Source: Variovorax paradoxus (lineage in GTDB: Bacteria; Pseudomonadota; Gammaproteobacteria; Burkholderiales; Burkholderiaceae_C). Taken from it: a DNA stretch of 64,000 nucleotides. Of the stretch, positions 8,076 to 17,932 are shown piece after piece (positions within the stretch are counted from its first letter, which is position 1; every line of letters begins with the position of its first letter). The stretch is taken from positions 1,362,001 to 1,426,000 of the forward strand of contig NZ_CP102931.1 of the NCBI RefSeq assembly GCF_024734665.1. Reading direction: 5' to 3'. The translations under genes were made by a program, and so were the position numbers. Below the pieces are notes generated by a model, which was given only the letters and a program-made list of their open reading frames with translations, searched no databases and was not told the DNA's origin.

Positions 8076-10145
8076 ATGCACAGCATCCGACGCCATCTGG
8101 TGTGGCTGGTTGTGGCCGTGGTCGGCGCTTTCGCGCTAGGCACCGTGGCCCTGACCCGAGGCGAAAGCGTCAACGCCCTCTGGGTGGTGGCCGCCGCGAT
8201 CTGCACCTACCTGATCGCCTACCGCTACTACAGCCTCTTCATCGCCGACAAGGTGCTGGGCCTGGACGGCAACCGCAAGACGCCGGCGCACCGCCACAAC
8301 GACGGCCTCGACTACGTGCCGACCGACAAGAACGTGCTGTTCGGCCACCACTTCGCGGCCATCGCGGGTGCGGGCCCCTTGGTGGGCCCGGTGCTCGCCG
8401 CGCAGATGGGCTACCTGCCCGGCCTGCTGTGGATCCTGGCCGGCGTGGTGTTCGCCGGTGCGGTGCAGGACTTCATCATTCTCTTCATCTCCACGCGGCG
8501 CGACGGCCGCTCGCTGGGCGACCTCGTCAAGCAGGAGATGGGCGTGGTGCCCGGCATGATCGCGCTGTTCGGCACCTTCATGATCATGATCATCATCCTC
8601 GCGGTGCTGGCGCTGATCGTGGTGAAGGCACTGGCCGAATCGCCGTGGGGCACCTTCACGGTGGCCGCGACGATTCCGGTGGCGCTGTTCATGGGCGTGT
8701 ACCTGCGCTACATCCGCCCGGGGCGCATTGGCGAGGTGTCGCTGATCGGCTTCGTGCTGCTGATGCTCGCCATCTTCGGCGGCCAGGCTGTGAGCCAGAA
8801 CCCCGAATGGGCGCCGCTCTTCACCTTCGACGGCAAGGCGCTCACATGGATGCTGGTGGGCTACGGCTTCATCGCAGCGAGCCTGCCGGTGTGGCTGCTG
8901 CTCGCGCCGCGCGACTATCTCTCTACCTTTCTGAAGATCGGCACCATCATCGCGCTGGCCATCGGCATCGTGTTCGTGATGCCCACGCTGCAGATGCCTT
9001 CCATCACGCAGTTCGCGCAGGGCAACGGCCCGGTGTGGTCGGGCAGCCTGTTCCCGTTTCTCTTCATCACCATCGCTTGCGGCGCGGTGTCGGGCTTTCA
9101 TGCGCTGATCTCTTCGGGCACCACGCCCAAGATGCTCGACAACGAACGCCACGCGCGCTTCATCGGCTACGGCGGCATGCTGGCTGAATCGTTCGTTGCG
9201 GTGATGGCACTGGTTGCTGCCTCGTGCATCGAGCCGGGCATTTACTTTGCGATGAACAGCCCCGGCGCGCTGGTCGGCACGACCGCGCAGCAGGTGGCGG
9301 CCACGGTGTCGAGCTGGGGCTTCGTGATCACGCCCGAGATGCTGGTGCAGACCGCCAAGGACGTCGGCGAAACCACAATCCTCGGCCGTGCAGGCGGTGC
9401 ACCGACGCTGGCCGTGGGCATGGCCCACATCCTCCACCAGGTGATCGGCGGGCAGGCCATGATGGCCTTCTGGTACCACTTCGCGATCTTGTTCGAGGCG
9501 TTGTTCATTCTTACGGCTGTGGATGCCGGAACCCGCGCGGGCCGCTTCATGCTGCAAGACCTGCTGGGCAGCTTCGTGCCCGCACTCAAGCGCACCGATT
9601 CGCTGCCGGCCAACCTCGTTGCCACGGCGCTGTGCGTTTCGGCCTGGGGCTACTTCCTGTACCAGGGCGTGGTCGATCCGCTGGGTGGCATCAACACGCT
9701 GTGGCCGTTGTTCGGCATCTCCAACCAGATGCTGGCCGCCGTGGCGCTGATGCTGGGCGTGGTCGTGCTGTTCCGCATGAAGCGCGAGCGCTATGCGTGG
9801 GTGGCCATTGCACCGGCCGCATGGCTGCTGGCCTGCACGCTCACGGCTGGCTGGCAGAAGATCTTCTCGGCCGACCCGAAGATCGGCTTTCTCTCGCACG
9901 CCGCGAAGTACACCGACGGCATCGCCAACGGCGTGCTGGTGGCGCCGGCCAAGACGCCCGAGGCCATGTCGCGCATCGTGTTCAACGACCGTCTCGACGC
10001 GGCGCTGTGCGCGCTCTTCATCTTCGTGGTGCTGAGCGTGCTGGTGTACAGCATCAAGGCCTGCCTTGCGGCGCGCGCGGCCAACCGGCCGACCACCAAA
10101 GAAACGCCGTTCGAGCCCGTGGGCGCCGCAACGGCTGCCCACTGA
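8076..10145 (+). CDS. cstA: Carbon starvation protein CstA family transporter
   Basis: A 689-residue polytopic inner-membrane protein of the CstA/BtsT family, which imports peptides or pyruvate when carbon is scarce. Many hydrophobic helices are visible. Family landmarks include [16 protein letters not shown] near residue 90, [16 protein letters not shown] near residue 130, and [12 protein letters not shown] near residue 345. A strong GAGGAG site lies just before the ATG at 8076. The next gene is a YbdD/YjiX protein, the usual partner, four bases downstream. Pyruvate versus peptide specificity cannot be read from the sequence. Confidence 0.94.
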   Translation: MHSIRRHLVWLVVAVVGAFALGTVALTRGESVNALWVVAAAICTYLIAYRYYSLFIADKVLGLDGNRKTPAHRHNDGLDYVPTDKNVLFGHHFAAIAGAGPLVGPVLAAQMGYLPGLLWILAGVVFAGAVQDFIILFISTRRDGRSLGDLVKQEMGVVPGMIALFGTFMIMIIILAVLALIVVKALAESPWGTFTVAATIPVALFMGVYLRYIRPGRIGEVSLIGFVLLMLAIFGGQAVSQNPEWAPLFTFDGKALTWMLVGYGFIAASLPVWLLLAPRDYLSTFLKIGTIIALAIGIVFVMPTLQMPSITQFAQGNGPVWSGSLFPFLFITIACGAVSGFHALISSGTTPKMLDNERHARFIGYGGMLAESFVAVMALVAASCIEPGIYFAMNSPGALVGTTAQQVAATVSSWGFVITPEMLVQTAKDVGETTILGRAGGAPTLAVGMAHILHQVIGGQAMMAFWYHFAILFEALFILTAVDAGTRAGRFMLQDLLGSFVPALKRTDSLPANLVATALCVSAWGYFLYQGVVDPLGGINTLWPLFGISNQMLAAVALMLGVVVLFRMKRERYAWVAIAPAAWLLACTLTAGWQKIFSADPKIGFLSHAAKYTDGIANGVLVAPAKTPEAMSRIVFNDRLDAALCALFIFVVLSVLVYSIKACLAARAANRPTTKETPFEPVGAATAAH

Positions 10146-10149
10146 CACC

Positions 10150-10356
10150 ATGGGCCTCGCATTGCCGGAAGCCGGGCGCTACTTTGCGCGCTCGCTCAAG
10201 CAGTCGCTGCGGCTCATGGTCGGGCTGCCCGACTACGACGCCTACCTGACGCACATGGCGGCCACCCACCCGGACCGGCCGCCGATGAGCTACGAGGCCT
10301 TCTTCCGCGAGCGGCTGGAGGCGCGCTACGGGGCAGGCAAGGGGCGCTGCTGCTGA
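10150..10356 (+). CDS. YbdD/YjiX family small protein
   Basis: A 68-residue protein of the YbdD/YjiX family (DUF466), small partners of CstA/BtsT transporters. The core [12 protein letters not shown] followed by H-P-D-R-P-P-M-S-Y and E-A-F-F-R-E-R is diagnostic. It ends with two cysteines, as many members do. The gene begins four bases after cstA, so the two form an operon. Family members are thought to be needed for transport by the larger protein; their mechanism is not known. Confidence 0.92.
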   Translation: MGLALPEAGRYFARSLKQSLRLMVGLPDYDAYLTHMAATHPDRPPMSYEAFFRERLEARYGAGKGRCC

Positions 10357-10370
10357 GCGTGAAGCCCCCA

Positions 10371-10391
10371 GGCTCAGGCCATGCCTGAGCC
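10371..10391 (+). terminator. Hairpin after the cstA operon
   Basis: A perfect nine-base inverted repeat (GGCTCAGGC and its complement) with a three-base CAT loop lies 15 bases after the YbdD stop codon. There is no run of T directly after it, only a pyrimidine-rich stretch some 20 bases further on, so it may act as a transcript-end or RNA-stabilising hairpin and not as a classical intrinsic terminator. Confidence 0.5.
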
Positions 10392-10468
10392 CGCCTGCGC
10401 GAATTCCAGCTTCTTTCTTCGGCGCCGCGGCGCGACGATGCCTCCAACGTCACTCGTGGAGAACATCG

Positions 10469-10891
10469 ATGCCATCCGAACTCAACCAGATCACCGGCTT
10501 GTCGCTGCGCTGGCGCGTCTTGCTGTCAGGCGTGCTGTTGCTCGTGGCGGCGATCAGTGCGGCGCATCCGTCATCGAATGCGGGCGTCGAGCTGCAGGCA
10601 GAGCAGCGCTTCCAACTGGCCCTTGAGGCACAGGCCGCACGCGACTACCGCTCGATGCTCGAAGAGCTGCGGCAGGCCGCCACCGAAGGCCACGCCGAGG
10701 CGCAAGAGATGCTCGGCATGGTGCTGATGACCGGCCCCGCGCTTTACGGCACGGCCGTGAAGGCCGACCGCTGCGAGGCGGGCATGTGGATGCGCCGCGC
10801 GGCGGTGCAGGGCAGCGAAACGGCGAAGGTGCAGCTGACCTTTCTGAACCGGCTGCGCGCCTCGCCTGCGGGGAAGAACGCCTGCGGTTGA
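10469..10891 (+). CDS. SEL1/tetratricopeptide-like small exported protein
   Basis: A 140-residue protein with an N-terminal hydrophobic stretch (about residues 15-33) that looks like a signal peptide or anchor. It is followed by helices with a SEL1-like pattern: A-A-T-E-G-H-A-E-A-Q-E-M-L-G near residue 70 and W-M-R-R-A-A-V-Q-G-S-E-T-A near residue 108. Such repeats form scaffolds for protein contacts. Cysteines at about residues 110 and 139 could pair in the periplasm. The partner and role are unknown. It has its own upstream gap after the cstA operon. Confidence 0.65.
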   Translation: MPSELNQITGLSLRWRVLLSGVLLLVAAISAAHPSSNAGVELQAEQRFQLALEAQAARDYRSMLEELRQAATEGHAEAQEMLGMVLMTGPALYGTAVKADRCEAGMWMRRAAVQGSETAKVQLTFLNRLRASPAGKNACG

Positions 10892-10967
10892 ATGTGTCGT
10901 CCCTGGTCGCACAATGGCGCATGGCGACGAGGGCATGCTGTCGCCCTCGACACAAGGACCGTCCTTC

Positions 10968-11660
10968 ATGCGCAATGTGCTCGATTTCAGTTCCTGGCAA
11001 GGCCTGCTCACGACCCTGATGGGCCTGGTGCTGGTGTCTGTCGTGGCGGTCGGCATACGCCTGCTCGTGATGCATAGCGTGCAGCAGCGGCGCGAACGCC
11101 AGAACCGGCAGATCAACGAGCGGTTGAAGACGCTCATTGCCGCCTACAAGGTGCTGGGCGGTTCGTTCACCGGCGACCTTGCCGTCGACCCCAGCCATCT
11201 GCGTGAGCTTCGGCAGCGGGCTGGGGCTGCGGTGCCGGAGGATGCGGCTGCTCATGCAGATGTGTCCGCATCGGACCGCCGTCGCCGTATTCGCGATGCA
11301 GTGGAAGCCGCGCTCTCCGACGTGATCCTTCTGGGCACCGAGACGCACGTGCGCCTCGCGGCCAAGGCGGCCAGCGACATGGTTGCAGGCCGCACTGTCG
11401 AGACTGCGGAGCTGGTCGTGGCGCTGCGCACCTTCATCCGCGACGTGCTGGACCTCGACCCCGTTCCTGCGGAACTGGGCATTCCCAGGCAGGGTCCCGT
11501 GCGGGCGAAAGGCACGCCTGCGCGTGGTGATCGTGGCGAAGGAGTCGGTGGTGGACGTGGTGGCGGTGCGCAAGGTGGCGGCGGTGGTGGCGGCGCGGGG
11601 ATGCGGTCGGAGACCGTTCTTGAAAGCAACGACGCCCACGCGCCGGGCAGCCGCGAATGA
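10968..11660 (+). CDS. Hypothetical membrane-anchored protein with Gly-rich tail
   Basis: A 230-residue protein of unknown function. From the ATG at 10968, which is preceded by an AAGGA site, it starts with one hydrophobic helix (about residues 12-35), then a strongly charged helical region beginning H-S-V-Q-Q-R-R-E-R-Q-N-R. Two helical blocks follow that carry an R-R-R-R-I-R-D-A-V-E-A-A segment. The last 45 residues are a glycine-rich low-complexity stretch. A longer form from an ATG at 10914 is possible but lacks a ribosome site. It lies 22 bases before the phosphoribosyltransferase gene and may be co-transcribed with it. Confidence 0.6.
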   Translation: MRNVLDFSSWQGLLTTLMGLVLVSVVAVGIRLLVMHSVQQRRERQNRQINERLKTLIAAYKVLGGSFTGDLAVDPSHLRELRQRAGAAVPEDAAAHADVSASDRRRRIRDAVEAALSDVILLGTETHVRLAAKAASDMVAGRTVETAELVVALRTFIRDVLDLDPVPAELGIPRQGPVRAKGTPARGDRGEGVGGGRGGGAQGGGGGGGAGMRSETVLESNDAHAPGSRE

Positions 11661-11682
11661 AGCGCGGACGAAGAGGGATGCG

Positions 11683-12345
11683 ATGTTCAAGGATCGCTCC
11701 GACGCTGGCCGGCAACTGGCATCATTGCTGAGCCAGTACCGCGATGCACAGCGCTGCATCGTGCTCGCACTGCCGCGGGGCGGCGTGCCAGTAGGCGCCG
11801 AAGTGGCACGCGCGCTGCACTTGCCGCTCGATGTGCTGGTCGTGCGCAAGCTCGGCCTGCCCGGCCACGAGGAATACGCCGCCGGCGCCATCGCGATCGG
11901 CGGCATTCGCGTGACGGGCGAGGAGGCGCCCGGCATGGCGCGCACGTTGAAACGGGAGCAGCGCGAATTGCAGCGGCGCGAGCGCGAATACCGGGGTGAT
12001 CGCACGCCGCTCGACCTGCGCGACATGACGGCCCTGCTGGTCGACGACGGGTTGGCAACCGGCTTTTCGATGCGCGCAGCGGTGATCGCCGCACGGGCAC
12101 TCGGCGCAGCCTCGGTCATCGTTGCCGTGCCCTTGGGCAGCGCGTTCGCGTGCCATGCGCTGCGGGCACCGGCCGACCCGTCAGCGCTGACCGGCATCGG
12201 CAGCGTGAGCCCCGCCGAAACCCATGCCGACGAGGTGATATGCCTGCACACGCCCGAGCCCTTCTTCGCCGTCGGCGCCTGGTACGAATCGTTCGAGGCG
12301 CCCAGCGACGAGGAGGTGCGGCAGACGCTGGCGCAATGGCGCTGA
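11683..12345 (+). CDS. Phosphoribosyltransferase family protein
   Basis: A 220-residue protein of the type I phosphoribosyltransferase fold, of the kind often annotated as a stand-alone PRTase-like protein. An early loop reads L-P-R-G-G-V-P-V-G near residue 30. The PRPP-binding motif A-L-L-V-D-D-G-L-A-T-G spans residues 117-127, with the paired aspartates at 121-122. A small hood with E-E-Y-A-A-G-A-I-A-I-G-G sits between. Members may salvage a base or simply bind PRPP; specificity cannot be deduced. The stop codon lies 15 bases from the convergent metC stop. Confidence 0.83.
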   Translation: MFKDRSDAGRQLASLLSQYRDAQRCIVLALPRGGVPVGAEVARALHLPLDVLVVRKLGLPGHEEYAAGAIAIGGIRVTGEEAPGMARTLKREQRELQRREREYRGDRTPLDLRDMTALLVDDGLATGFSMRAAVIAARALGAASVIVAVPLGSAFACHALRAPADPSALTGIGSVSPAETHADEVICLHTPEPFFAVGAWYESFEAPSDEEVRQTLAQWR

Positions 12346-12360
12346 TCTTCGGTCGAGTGC

Positions 12361-13575
12361 TTACGCCCTCTGAGCCAGTGCATTCATCGCATCGAACCCA
12401 CGCGCCAGATCCGCCGTCAGATCCGCCGGCGCCTCCAGCCCGACGTGCAACCGCACCACCGCCCCGCGCTTGCTCCAATCCGTCACGCTGCGCGCCGCGC
12501 GCATGTTGGTCCACGCCACCAGGCTTTCATAACCACCCCACGATGACCCACGCCCGAACAGCGTGAGCGCATCGACAAAACGTTCGACCGCGGCGCTCTC
12601 GATACCGGGCTGCAGCTCGATGGAAAGCAGCCCGTTCGTACCGCTGCAATCACGCTTCCAGATATCGTGCCCCGGATGCTGCGGCAGTGCAGGGCAGAAC
12701 ACGGTCGCCACTTCAGGCCGCTTCTGAAGCCAATGCGCCACGTCCAACGCATGCCGCTCGTGCATCTGCAGCCGTGCCGACAACGTGCGCATGCCGCGCA
12801 GCACCAGCCATGCGTCGTCGGGGCTCACGGTCATGCCGAATGCATCGCAGCGCTCGTTCAGCGGGCGCCATGCGGCTTCGGTCGTGGCGACGGTGCCCAT
12901 CATCACGTCCGAGTGGCCCGAGATGTACTTGGTGGCGGCCATCGTCGAGATGTCGGCACCCAGCGCCAGCGGCCGGTATTGGCAGCCTGAGCCCCAGGTG
13001 TTGTCCGCCGCGAGCAGCGCGCCGCGCGCGTGCGTCAGCTCCGCGAGCTTCGGCAGGTCGCACATTTCGTAGACCAGCGAGCCGGGGCACTCCGCATACA
13101 CCAGCCGCGTGTTGGGCTCGAACAGTTCCTCGATGCCGCTGCCGTCCGCTGCGAAGAACGAACTGCGAATGCCGTACGGCTCCAGGAACGAATGCACGAG
13201 GTTGCGCGTGGGCTCGTACACGCTGTCCGACATCAGCACATGGTCGCCCGGCTTCAGGTACGACAGCAGCAGCATGCCGATGGCCGCGAGGCCGGTCGGA
13301 AAGAGCCGCGTGCGGTAGGCACCTTCGAGTTCGCTCACCGCGTCTTCCAGCGCAAAGGTGGTCGGCGTGCCGCGTGCGCCGTAGCTGAAGATGCGTTCGT
13401 CGTCGCGCCGCGCGCGTGCGTCGCGCATTGCGCCCACGCTGTCGAACAGCACGGTGCTCGCGCGAACCAGGGGCGTGTTGACGGGCGCGCCGCCGGCATA
13501 GGAAGGTGCCTTGCCAGTGCGCGTGAGCCGGGTGTCGAGGGAGAGTCCGGGGGAGTCTTTGTGCGAGTTGGACAT
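12361..13575 (-). CDS. metC: Cystathionine beta-lyase
   Basis: A 404-residue PLP enzyme of the Cys/Met metabolism family. It cleaves cystathionine or cysteine-like C-S bonds to release a thiol, pyruvate and ammonia. The substrate loop has F-S-Y-G-A-R-G-T-P-T-T near residue 63, the PLP aspartate is D191 in A-A-D-N-T-W, and the Schiff-base lysine is K216 in A-A-T-K-Y-I-S-G-H-S-D. The ATG at 13575 gives the usual family length. It lies 34 bases downstream of a Bug binding protein in an apparent organosulfur operon, so its real substrate may be an imported sulfur compound and not cystathionine. Confidence 0.9.
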   Translation of the reverse strand: MSNSHKDSPGLSLDTRLTRTGKAPSYAGGAPVNTPLVRASTVLFDSVGAMRDARARRDDERIFSYGARGTPTTFALEDAVSELEGAYRTRLFPTGLAAIGMLLLSYLKPGDHVLMSDSVYEPTRNLVHSFLEPYGIRSSFFAADGSGIEELFEPNTRLVYAECPGSLVYEMCDLPKLAELTHARGALLAADNTWGSGCQYRPLALGADISTMAATKYISGHSDVMMGTVATTEAAWRPLNERCDAFGMTVSPDDAWLVLRGMRTLSARLQMHERHALDVAHWLQKRPEVATVFCPALPQHPGHDIWKRDCSGTNGLLSIELQPGIESAAVERFVDALTLFGRGSSWGGYESLVAWTNMRAARSVTDWSKRGAVVRLHVGLEAPADLTADLARGFDAMNALAQRA

Positions 13576-13609
13576 GGTGTTCAAGCGTTGGCCAAGCCTC
13601 GATGGTGCG

Positions 13610-14620
13610 TCAATCTGCCTTCGCACCGGAAAGTTTGACGATGCGCGACCAGCGGTCGATGTCCTGGCGCAACTGCGCGGCGAAGGCTTCGGGCGAATTG
13701 GCCACCACTTCACTGCCACCGTCGTTCACGAGCTTGGTCACCTCGGGCATGCGCAGCGTGCGCACGATGGCTTCGTTCAGATAGGCCACGCGCTCGGGCG
13801 GTGTGCCGGCCGGCGCGAAGAAGCCGTACCAGTCTTCGAAGCGCGCACCGGCGTAGCCCAGCTCCTCGAGCGTCGGTGCATTCTTGAAGACGCCGATGCG
13901 GCGCGGGCTGGTCACGGCCAGCACGCGCAGCTTGCCGTTCTGCACCAGGCCCGCGACCGAGGATGTCGAGGTCACGAGCACGTCGACCTGTCCGCCGAGC
14001 AGGTCTGTGAGTGCGGGGCCGGCACCCTTGTAGGGAACGTGCGTCATGGCGATGCCATCGTCCTTCGACAGCACCACGCCAACAAGGTGCGACAGCGTGC
14101 CGTTGCCGGGCGTTGCATACGTCACCTTGCCGGGGCTGGCCTTGGCCTTGGTGGCGAGGTCGGCGAAAGTCTTGAGCGGCGAGTTGGCATCCACCACCAA
14201 CGCGAGCGGCGCGGCGTTGATCTGCGTGATGGGAATGAAGTTCTTGATCGGGTCGAAGCCGGGCGCCGCATACAGCGTGGGGTTCACGGCCATGATCGAC
14301 ACCTGCGAGGTGAGCACGGTGTAGCCGTCGGGCTTGGCGTCGGCTACGGCCTTGGCGCCGATGTTGCCGCCCGCGCCGCCGCGGTTGTCGACCACTGCCG
14401 CCTGTCCCATGATTTCCGGCAGGCGCGTGGTCACGAGGCGTGCGGTTGCATCATTGCCGCCGCCGGGCGGGAAGGGCGAGATGAACTTCACCGTCTGCGC
14501 CGGATAGCCGTTGCGCGGCGCGAGCGGTTCGGCTGTGGCTGGCTGCAAGACGAGCGCCGCGAGCCATGCGGCGGCGACGGCAAAACGGGCAAGGTGCGGG
14601 ATGCGGCTGGCGAACGACAT
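13610..14620 (-). CDS. Bug-family tripartite tricarboxylate transporter binding protein
   Basis: A 336-residue periplasmic binding protein of the Bug (TctC-like) family. A signal peptide ending near A-T-A-E is followed by the family signature V-K-F-I-S-P-F-P-P-G-G-G-N-D, which forms the ligand carboxylate site. Typical later motifs are N-R-G-G-A-G-G-N-I-G, V-P-Y-K-G-A-G-P-A-L and D-V-L-V-T-S. No TctA/TctB membrane genes are nearby, which is usual for the very large Bug families of Comamonadaceae. It sits between the rhodanese and metC genes on the same strand, which suggests capture of a sulfur-containing carboxylate. Confidence 0.92.
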   Translation of the reverse strand: MSFASRIPHLARFAVAAAWLAALVLQPATAEPLAPRNGYPAQTVKFISPFPPGGGNDATARLVTTRLPEIMGQAAVVDNRGGAGGNIGAKAVADAKPDGYTVLTSQVSIMAVNPTLYAAPGFDPIKNFIPITQINAAPLALVVDANSPLKTFADLATKAKASPGKVTYATPGNGTLSHLVGVVLSKDDGIAMTHVPYKGAGPALTDLLGGQVDVLVTSTSSVAGLVQNGKLRVLAVTSPRRIGVFKNAPTLEELGYAGARFEDWYGFFAPAGTPPERVAYLNEAIVRTLRMPEVTKLVNDGGSEVVANSPEAFAAQLRQDIDRWSRIVKLSGAKAD

Positions 14621-14675
14621 GACGGAACTCCTGGAATAGGAACGGACAAGGACGAACAGAAAGCGGAAGCCGGGC

Positions 14676-16256
14676 TCAGGCGTGCGATGCGGCGGTGGGA
14701 AGGCGAAAGGCGGCCCGCTCCTGCGCGTCGAGCTGCGCGACGAGGCCGGTCTCCCATGCGAGGTAGCGGCGTGCGGCCTCCTTGTTGCCGTCGTGCCGGT
14801 CGTGCACGAAGAACAGGTAGTCGATGCAGTCGCTGTCGGCGGGCAGCGCGGGCGTGGCCTCGACGGGCAGTCCTGCGGCGCGCCATGCGGCCATGCCACC
14901 GGCCAGCAGCAGCGGCGCGGGCGAGTGGCCTGCGAGCTCGGAGGCGGCAGCCCATGCCGCAAGCGCGGCATCGTCGGCGACCAGCACGAGCTGGCGGGTC
15001 TCGCTCTTCACGTCGCCTGCGAGGCGAGGGCGAATCGACCAGCGCGCCTGCGGGATATGGCCGGCGCGAAACTGCATGCTGCCGCGCAGGTCGATCACCG
15101 CCACCTCGTTGCGCTCGATGCGCGCAGCGAGGGCCTGCGCATCGATGGTGGCCAGTGCGGGTGCACCCGGCGCTGCAGCAGGCGCGAGCGAGAGGCCACT
15201 CGCCAGCCCGCCCTCGAGCACGCTCGCGTCATGCCCCATCTGCCGCAGCCAGCTCGCGATGGTCGGTGCGCGCACGCCGTCGTTGTCGAACAGCACGAGC
15301 CGGGCACCGCGCACGCCGAAGTACTGGTCGCCTGCCTGCATCAGTTGGCCGCCGGGCGTGTGCTGCGCGCCGGGCAGGCTGCCGGCCGCGAATTCTTCCG
15401 GCGTGCGTACGTCGCACAGGAACAGGCTGCGGCTCGTGTCGGCGGCCCATTGCTGCACGGTCTGCGCATTCACCGCCGGCACGTCGAAGCGGGCGGCCAG
15501 CGCTTTCGCGGCGGGGCGCAGGTCGGTGTTGCCGCTGTCGTCCGCATAGCGCCGCGTGCCGCCATGCTCCAGCGTGTGGTCGCCCAGGTACCAGCCCTGC
15601 GTGCCGTTCTCCAGCGCATAGACGGGGTTGGGCAGCCCGAGGTTGATGAGCGTCTGCGCGCCGATGATGCTGCGCGTGCGGCCCGCGCAGTTGATGACGA
15701 TGGGCGTGGTGGTGTCGGGCACCAGCTGGCGCACGCGGTAGGCCAGCTCGCCGTTGGGGCAGCAGGTGGCGCTGGGAATGTTCATCTTGTGGAACTCGCT
15801 GACGGGGCGGCCGTCGAGCACCACGACCTTGTCCTTGCGCGCCAGCATCTCGGCGAGCTGGTCGGCGCTGACGCGGGGCGTGTGATAGACCTCTTCGGCC
15901 AGTTCGCCGAAAGTCTTCGAAGGCAGGTTGACGCCCGCGAACAGCACGTAGCCCGCGGCCTTCCATGCGCGGGCGCCGCCTTGCAGCACGTGCACGTCGG
16001 TGTAGCCCAGCACGGCCAGCCGCGCGGCGGCGCGTTCGGCCACGTCGGCATCGCCTTCGTCGTACACCACCACCCGCACGCCGCGGCGCGGCACGAGGCG
16101 CGGCGCATCGATTTCCAGCCGGCTGAAGGGCAGGGGAATGCCGTAGAACAGATGCGCCTCGCCGTACTGGCCGTGCTCGCGCACGTCGAGCAGCGCGATT
16201 TCGCCGCTGTCGTGCAGCCAGGATTTGAGGGTCTTCGGGTCGATGAAGGAGGTCAT
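14676..16256 (-). CDS. Four-domain rhodanese-like sulfurtransferase
   Basis: A 526-residue protein made of four rhodanese folds, roughly at residues 1-115, 120-240, 265-370 and 375-500. Only the second has a catalytic cysteine, in N-C-A-G-R-T-R-S-I; the equivalent loops of the first and third read Y-D-E-G-D and F-D-N-D-G, and the fourth reads V-A-D-D-A. The inactive domains may be structural or bind substrates. Rhodaneses move sulfane sulfur between thiols, sulfite or cyanide. The gene lies 85 bases after the thiol dioxygenase gene and before the Bug and metC genes, a combination that fits oxidation of imported thiols or persulfides. Confidence 0.88.
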   Translation of the reverse strand: MTSFIDPKTLKSWLHDSGEIALLDVREHGQYGEAHLFYGIPLPFSRLEIDAPRLVPRRGVRVVVYDEGDADVAERAAARLAVLGYTDVHVLQGGARAWKAAGYVLFAGVNLPSKTFGELAEEVYHTPRVSADQLAEMLARKDKVVVLDGRPVSEFHKMNIPSATCCPNGELAYRVRQLVPDTTTPIVINCAGRTRSIIGAQTLINLGLPNPVYALENGTQGWYLGDHTLEHGGTRRYADDSGNTDLRPAAKALAARFDVPAVNAQTVQQWAADTSRSLFLCDVRTPEEFAAGSLPGAQHTPGGQLMQAGDQYFGVRGARLVLFDNDGVRAPTIASWLRQMGHDASVLEGGLASGLSLAPAAAPGAPALATIDAQALAARIERNEVAVIDLRGSMQFRAGHIPQARWSIRPRLAGDVKSETRQLVLVADDAALAAWAAASELAGHSPAPLLLAGGMAAWRAAGLPVEATPALPADSDCIDYLFFVHDRHDGNKEAARRYLAWETGLVAQLDAQERAAFRLPTAASHA

Positions 16257-16341
16257 GAGAGCAAGTCGTTGGGACGAACGAAGTCCTGCGAGGCCGCAGC
16301 GCGCGGCCCGCATAAGGAAAAGGAAAACCGGAAAGAGAGGC

Positions 16342-17022
<681 letters not shown>

Positions 17023-17038
17023 TCAATAAAATTAATGT

Positions 17039-17917
17039 ATGCCCACGCTCGATCTCGAACTGCTGCGCTCTTTTGCGGCCGTCGTCAGCCTCAACAGCTT
17101 TGCGGCGGCGGCCGTGCACCTGGGCCGCACGCAGTCGGCCATCACGCAGCAGATGCAGCGGCTGGAGGAGCAGATCGGCCATCCGCTGTTCGCCAAGCAG
17201 GGGCGGCAGAAGCGGCTCACGGAGCACGGCGAGCGGCTGCTCACCTACGCGCACCACATGCTCGCGCTGAACGACGAGGCGCTGCGCAGCCTGCGGCAGG
17301 GGCAGCTCGAAGGCAACCTGCGCATCGGCGCGCCGCACGACGTGGCCGAGACCATGCTGCCGCTGCTGCTGACCGAGGTGGCGCGCACCTCGCCGCTGCT
17401 GCAGCTCGACATCCACATCGGCCGCAGTCCCTACCTCATGACATCGCTGAAGAGCGGCGAGGTCGACATGATCATCTCCAACCGCGCCGACGAGCAGTCG
17501 CAGTTCGAAGGCGTGGTGCTGCGCACTTCGCCCACCGTGTGGCTGTGCGCCGCGAGCTACGTGCACGACCCGACGAAGCCGGTGCCGCTCATCATGGCGG
17601 ACGGCCCCAGCATCTTCCGCCGCATCGGCCACGAGGCGCTCGACGCGGCGGGCGTGGCCTGGACGCCGCGCTACACCTCGTCGAGCCTGATCGGCATCAA
17701 GGCTGCCTTGCGCGCTGGGCTGGGCGTGACGGCGCGCGGCGTGGAGCAGCTCGACGCGGGCCTGCGCGTGCTGGGCGCGGGCGACGGCATGCCGCGGCTG
17801 CCCGACCTGGCGTACTACCTCTACGTGCGCAGCCATGTGGTGAACCCGGTCACGCGGCAGGTGTTCGAGACACTGAAGAAGCACCTGCGGCTGCCGCGTA
17901 CCGACATGCCGGCGTAG
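17039..17917 (+). CDS. LysR family transcriptional regulator
   Basis: A 292-residue LysR-type regulator. The winged helix-turn-helix occupies residues 1-65, with S-F-A-A-A-A-V-H-L-G-R-T-Q-S-A-I-T as the recognition region. The effector domain follows, starting at G-N-L-R-I-G-A near residue 95. The gene is divergent from the thiol dioxygenase gene with 106 bases between starts, the classic arrangement for a LysR protein controlling its neighbour. It probably senses the organosulfur substrate of that operon. The start sits in an AT-rich patch just after a TAAAATTAAT stretch, which may be part of its own promoter. Confidence 0.9.
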   Translation: MPTLDLELLRSFAAVVSLNSFAAAAVHLGRTQSAITQQMQRLEEQIGHPLFAKQGRQKRLTEHGERLLTYAHHMLALNDEALRSLRQGQLEGNLRIGAPHDVAETMLPLLLTEVARTSPLLQLDIHIGRSPYLMTSLKSGEVDMIISNRADEQSQFEGVVLRTSPTVWLCAASYVHDPTKPVPLIMADGPSIFRRIGHEALDAAGVAWTPRYTSSSLIGIKAALRAGLGVTARGVEQLDAGLRVLGAGDGMPRLPDLAYYLYVRSHVVNPVTRQVFETLKKHLRLPRTDMPA

Positions 17918-17932
17918 GGCTCCTGCTGTCGC

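Noticed and set aside
8136..10151. 671-residue open frame on the minus strand opposite cstA
   Set aside because: cstA is unmistakable. The antisense product is His/Arg/Gln-rich low-complexity and has no recognisable domain.
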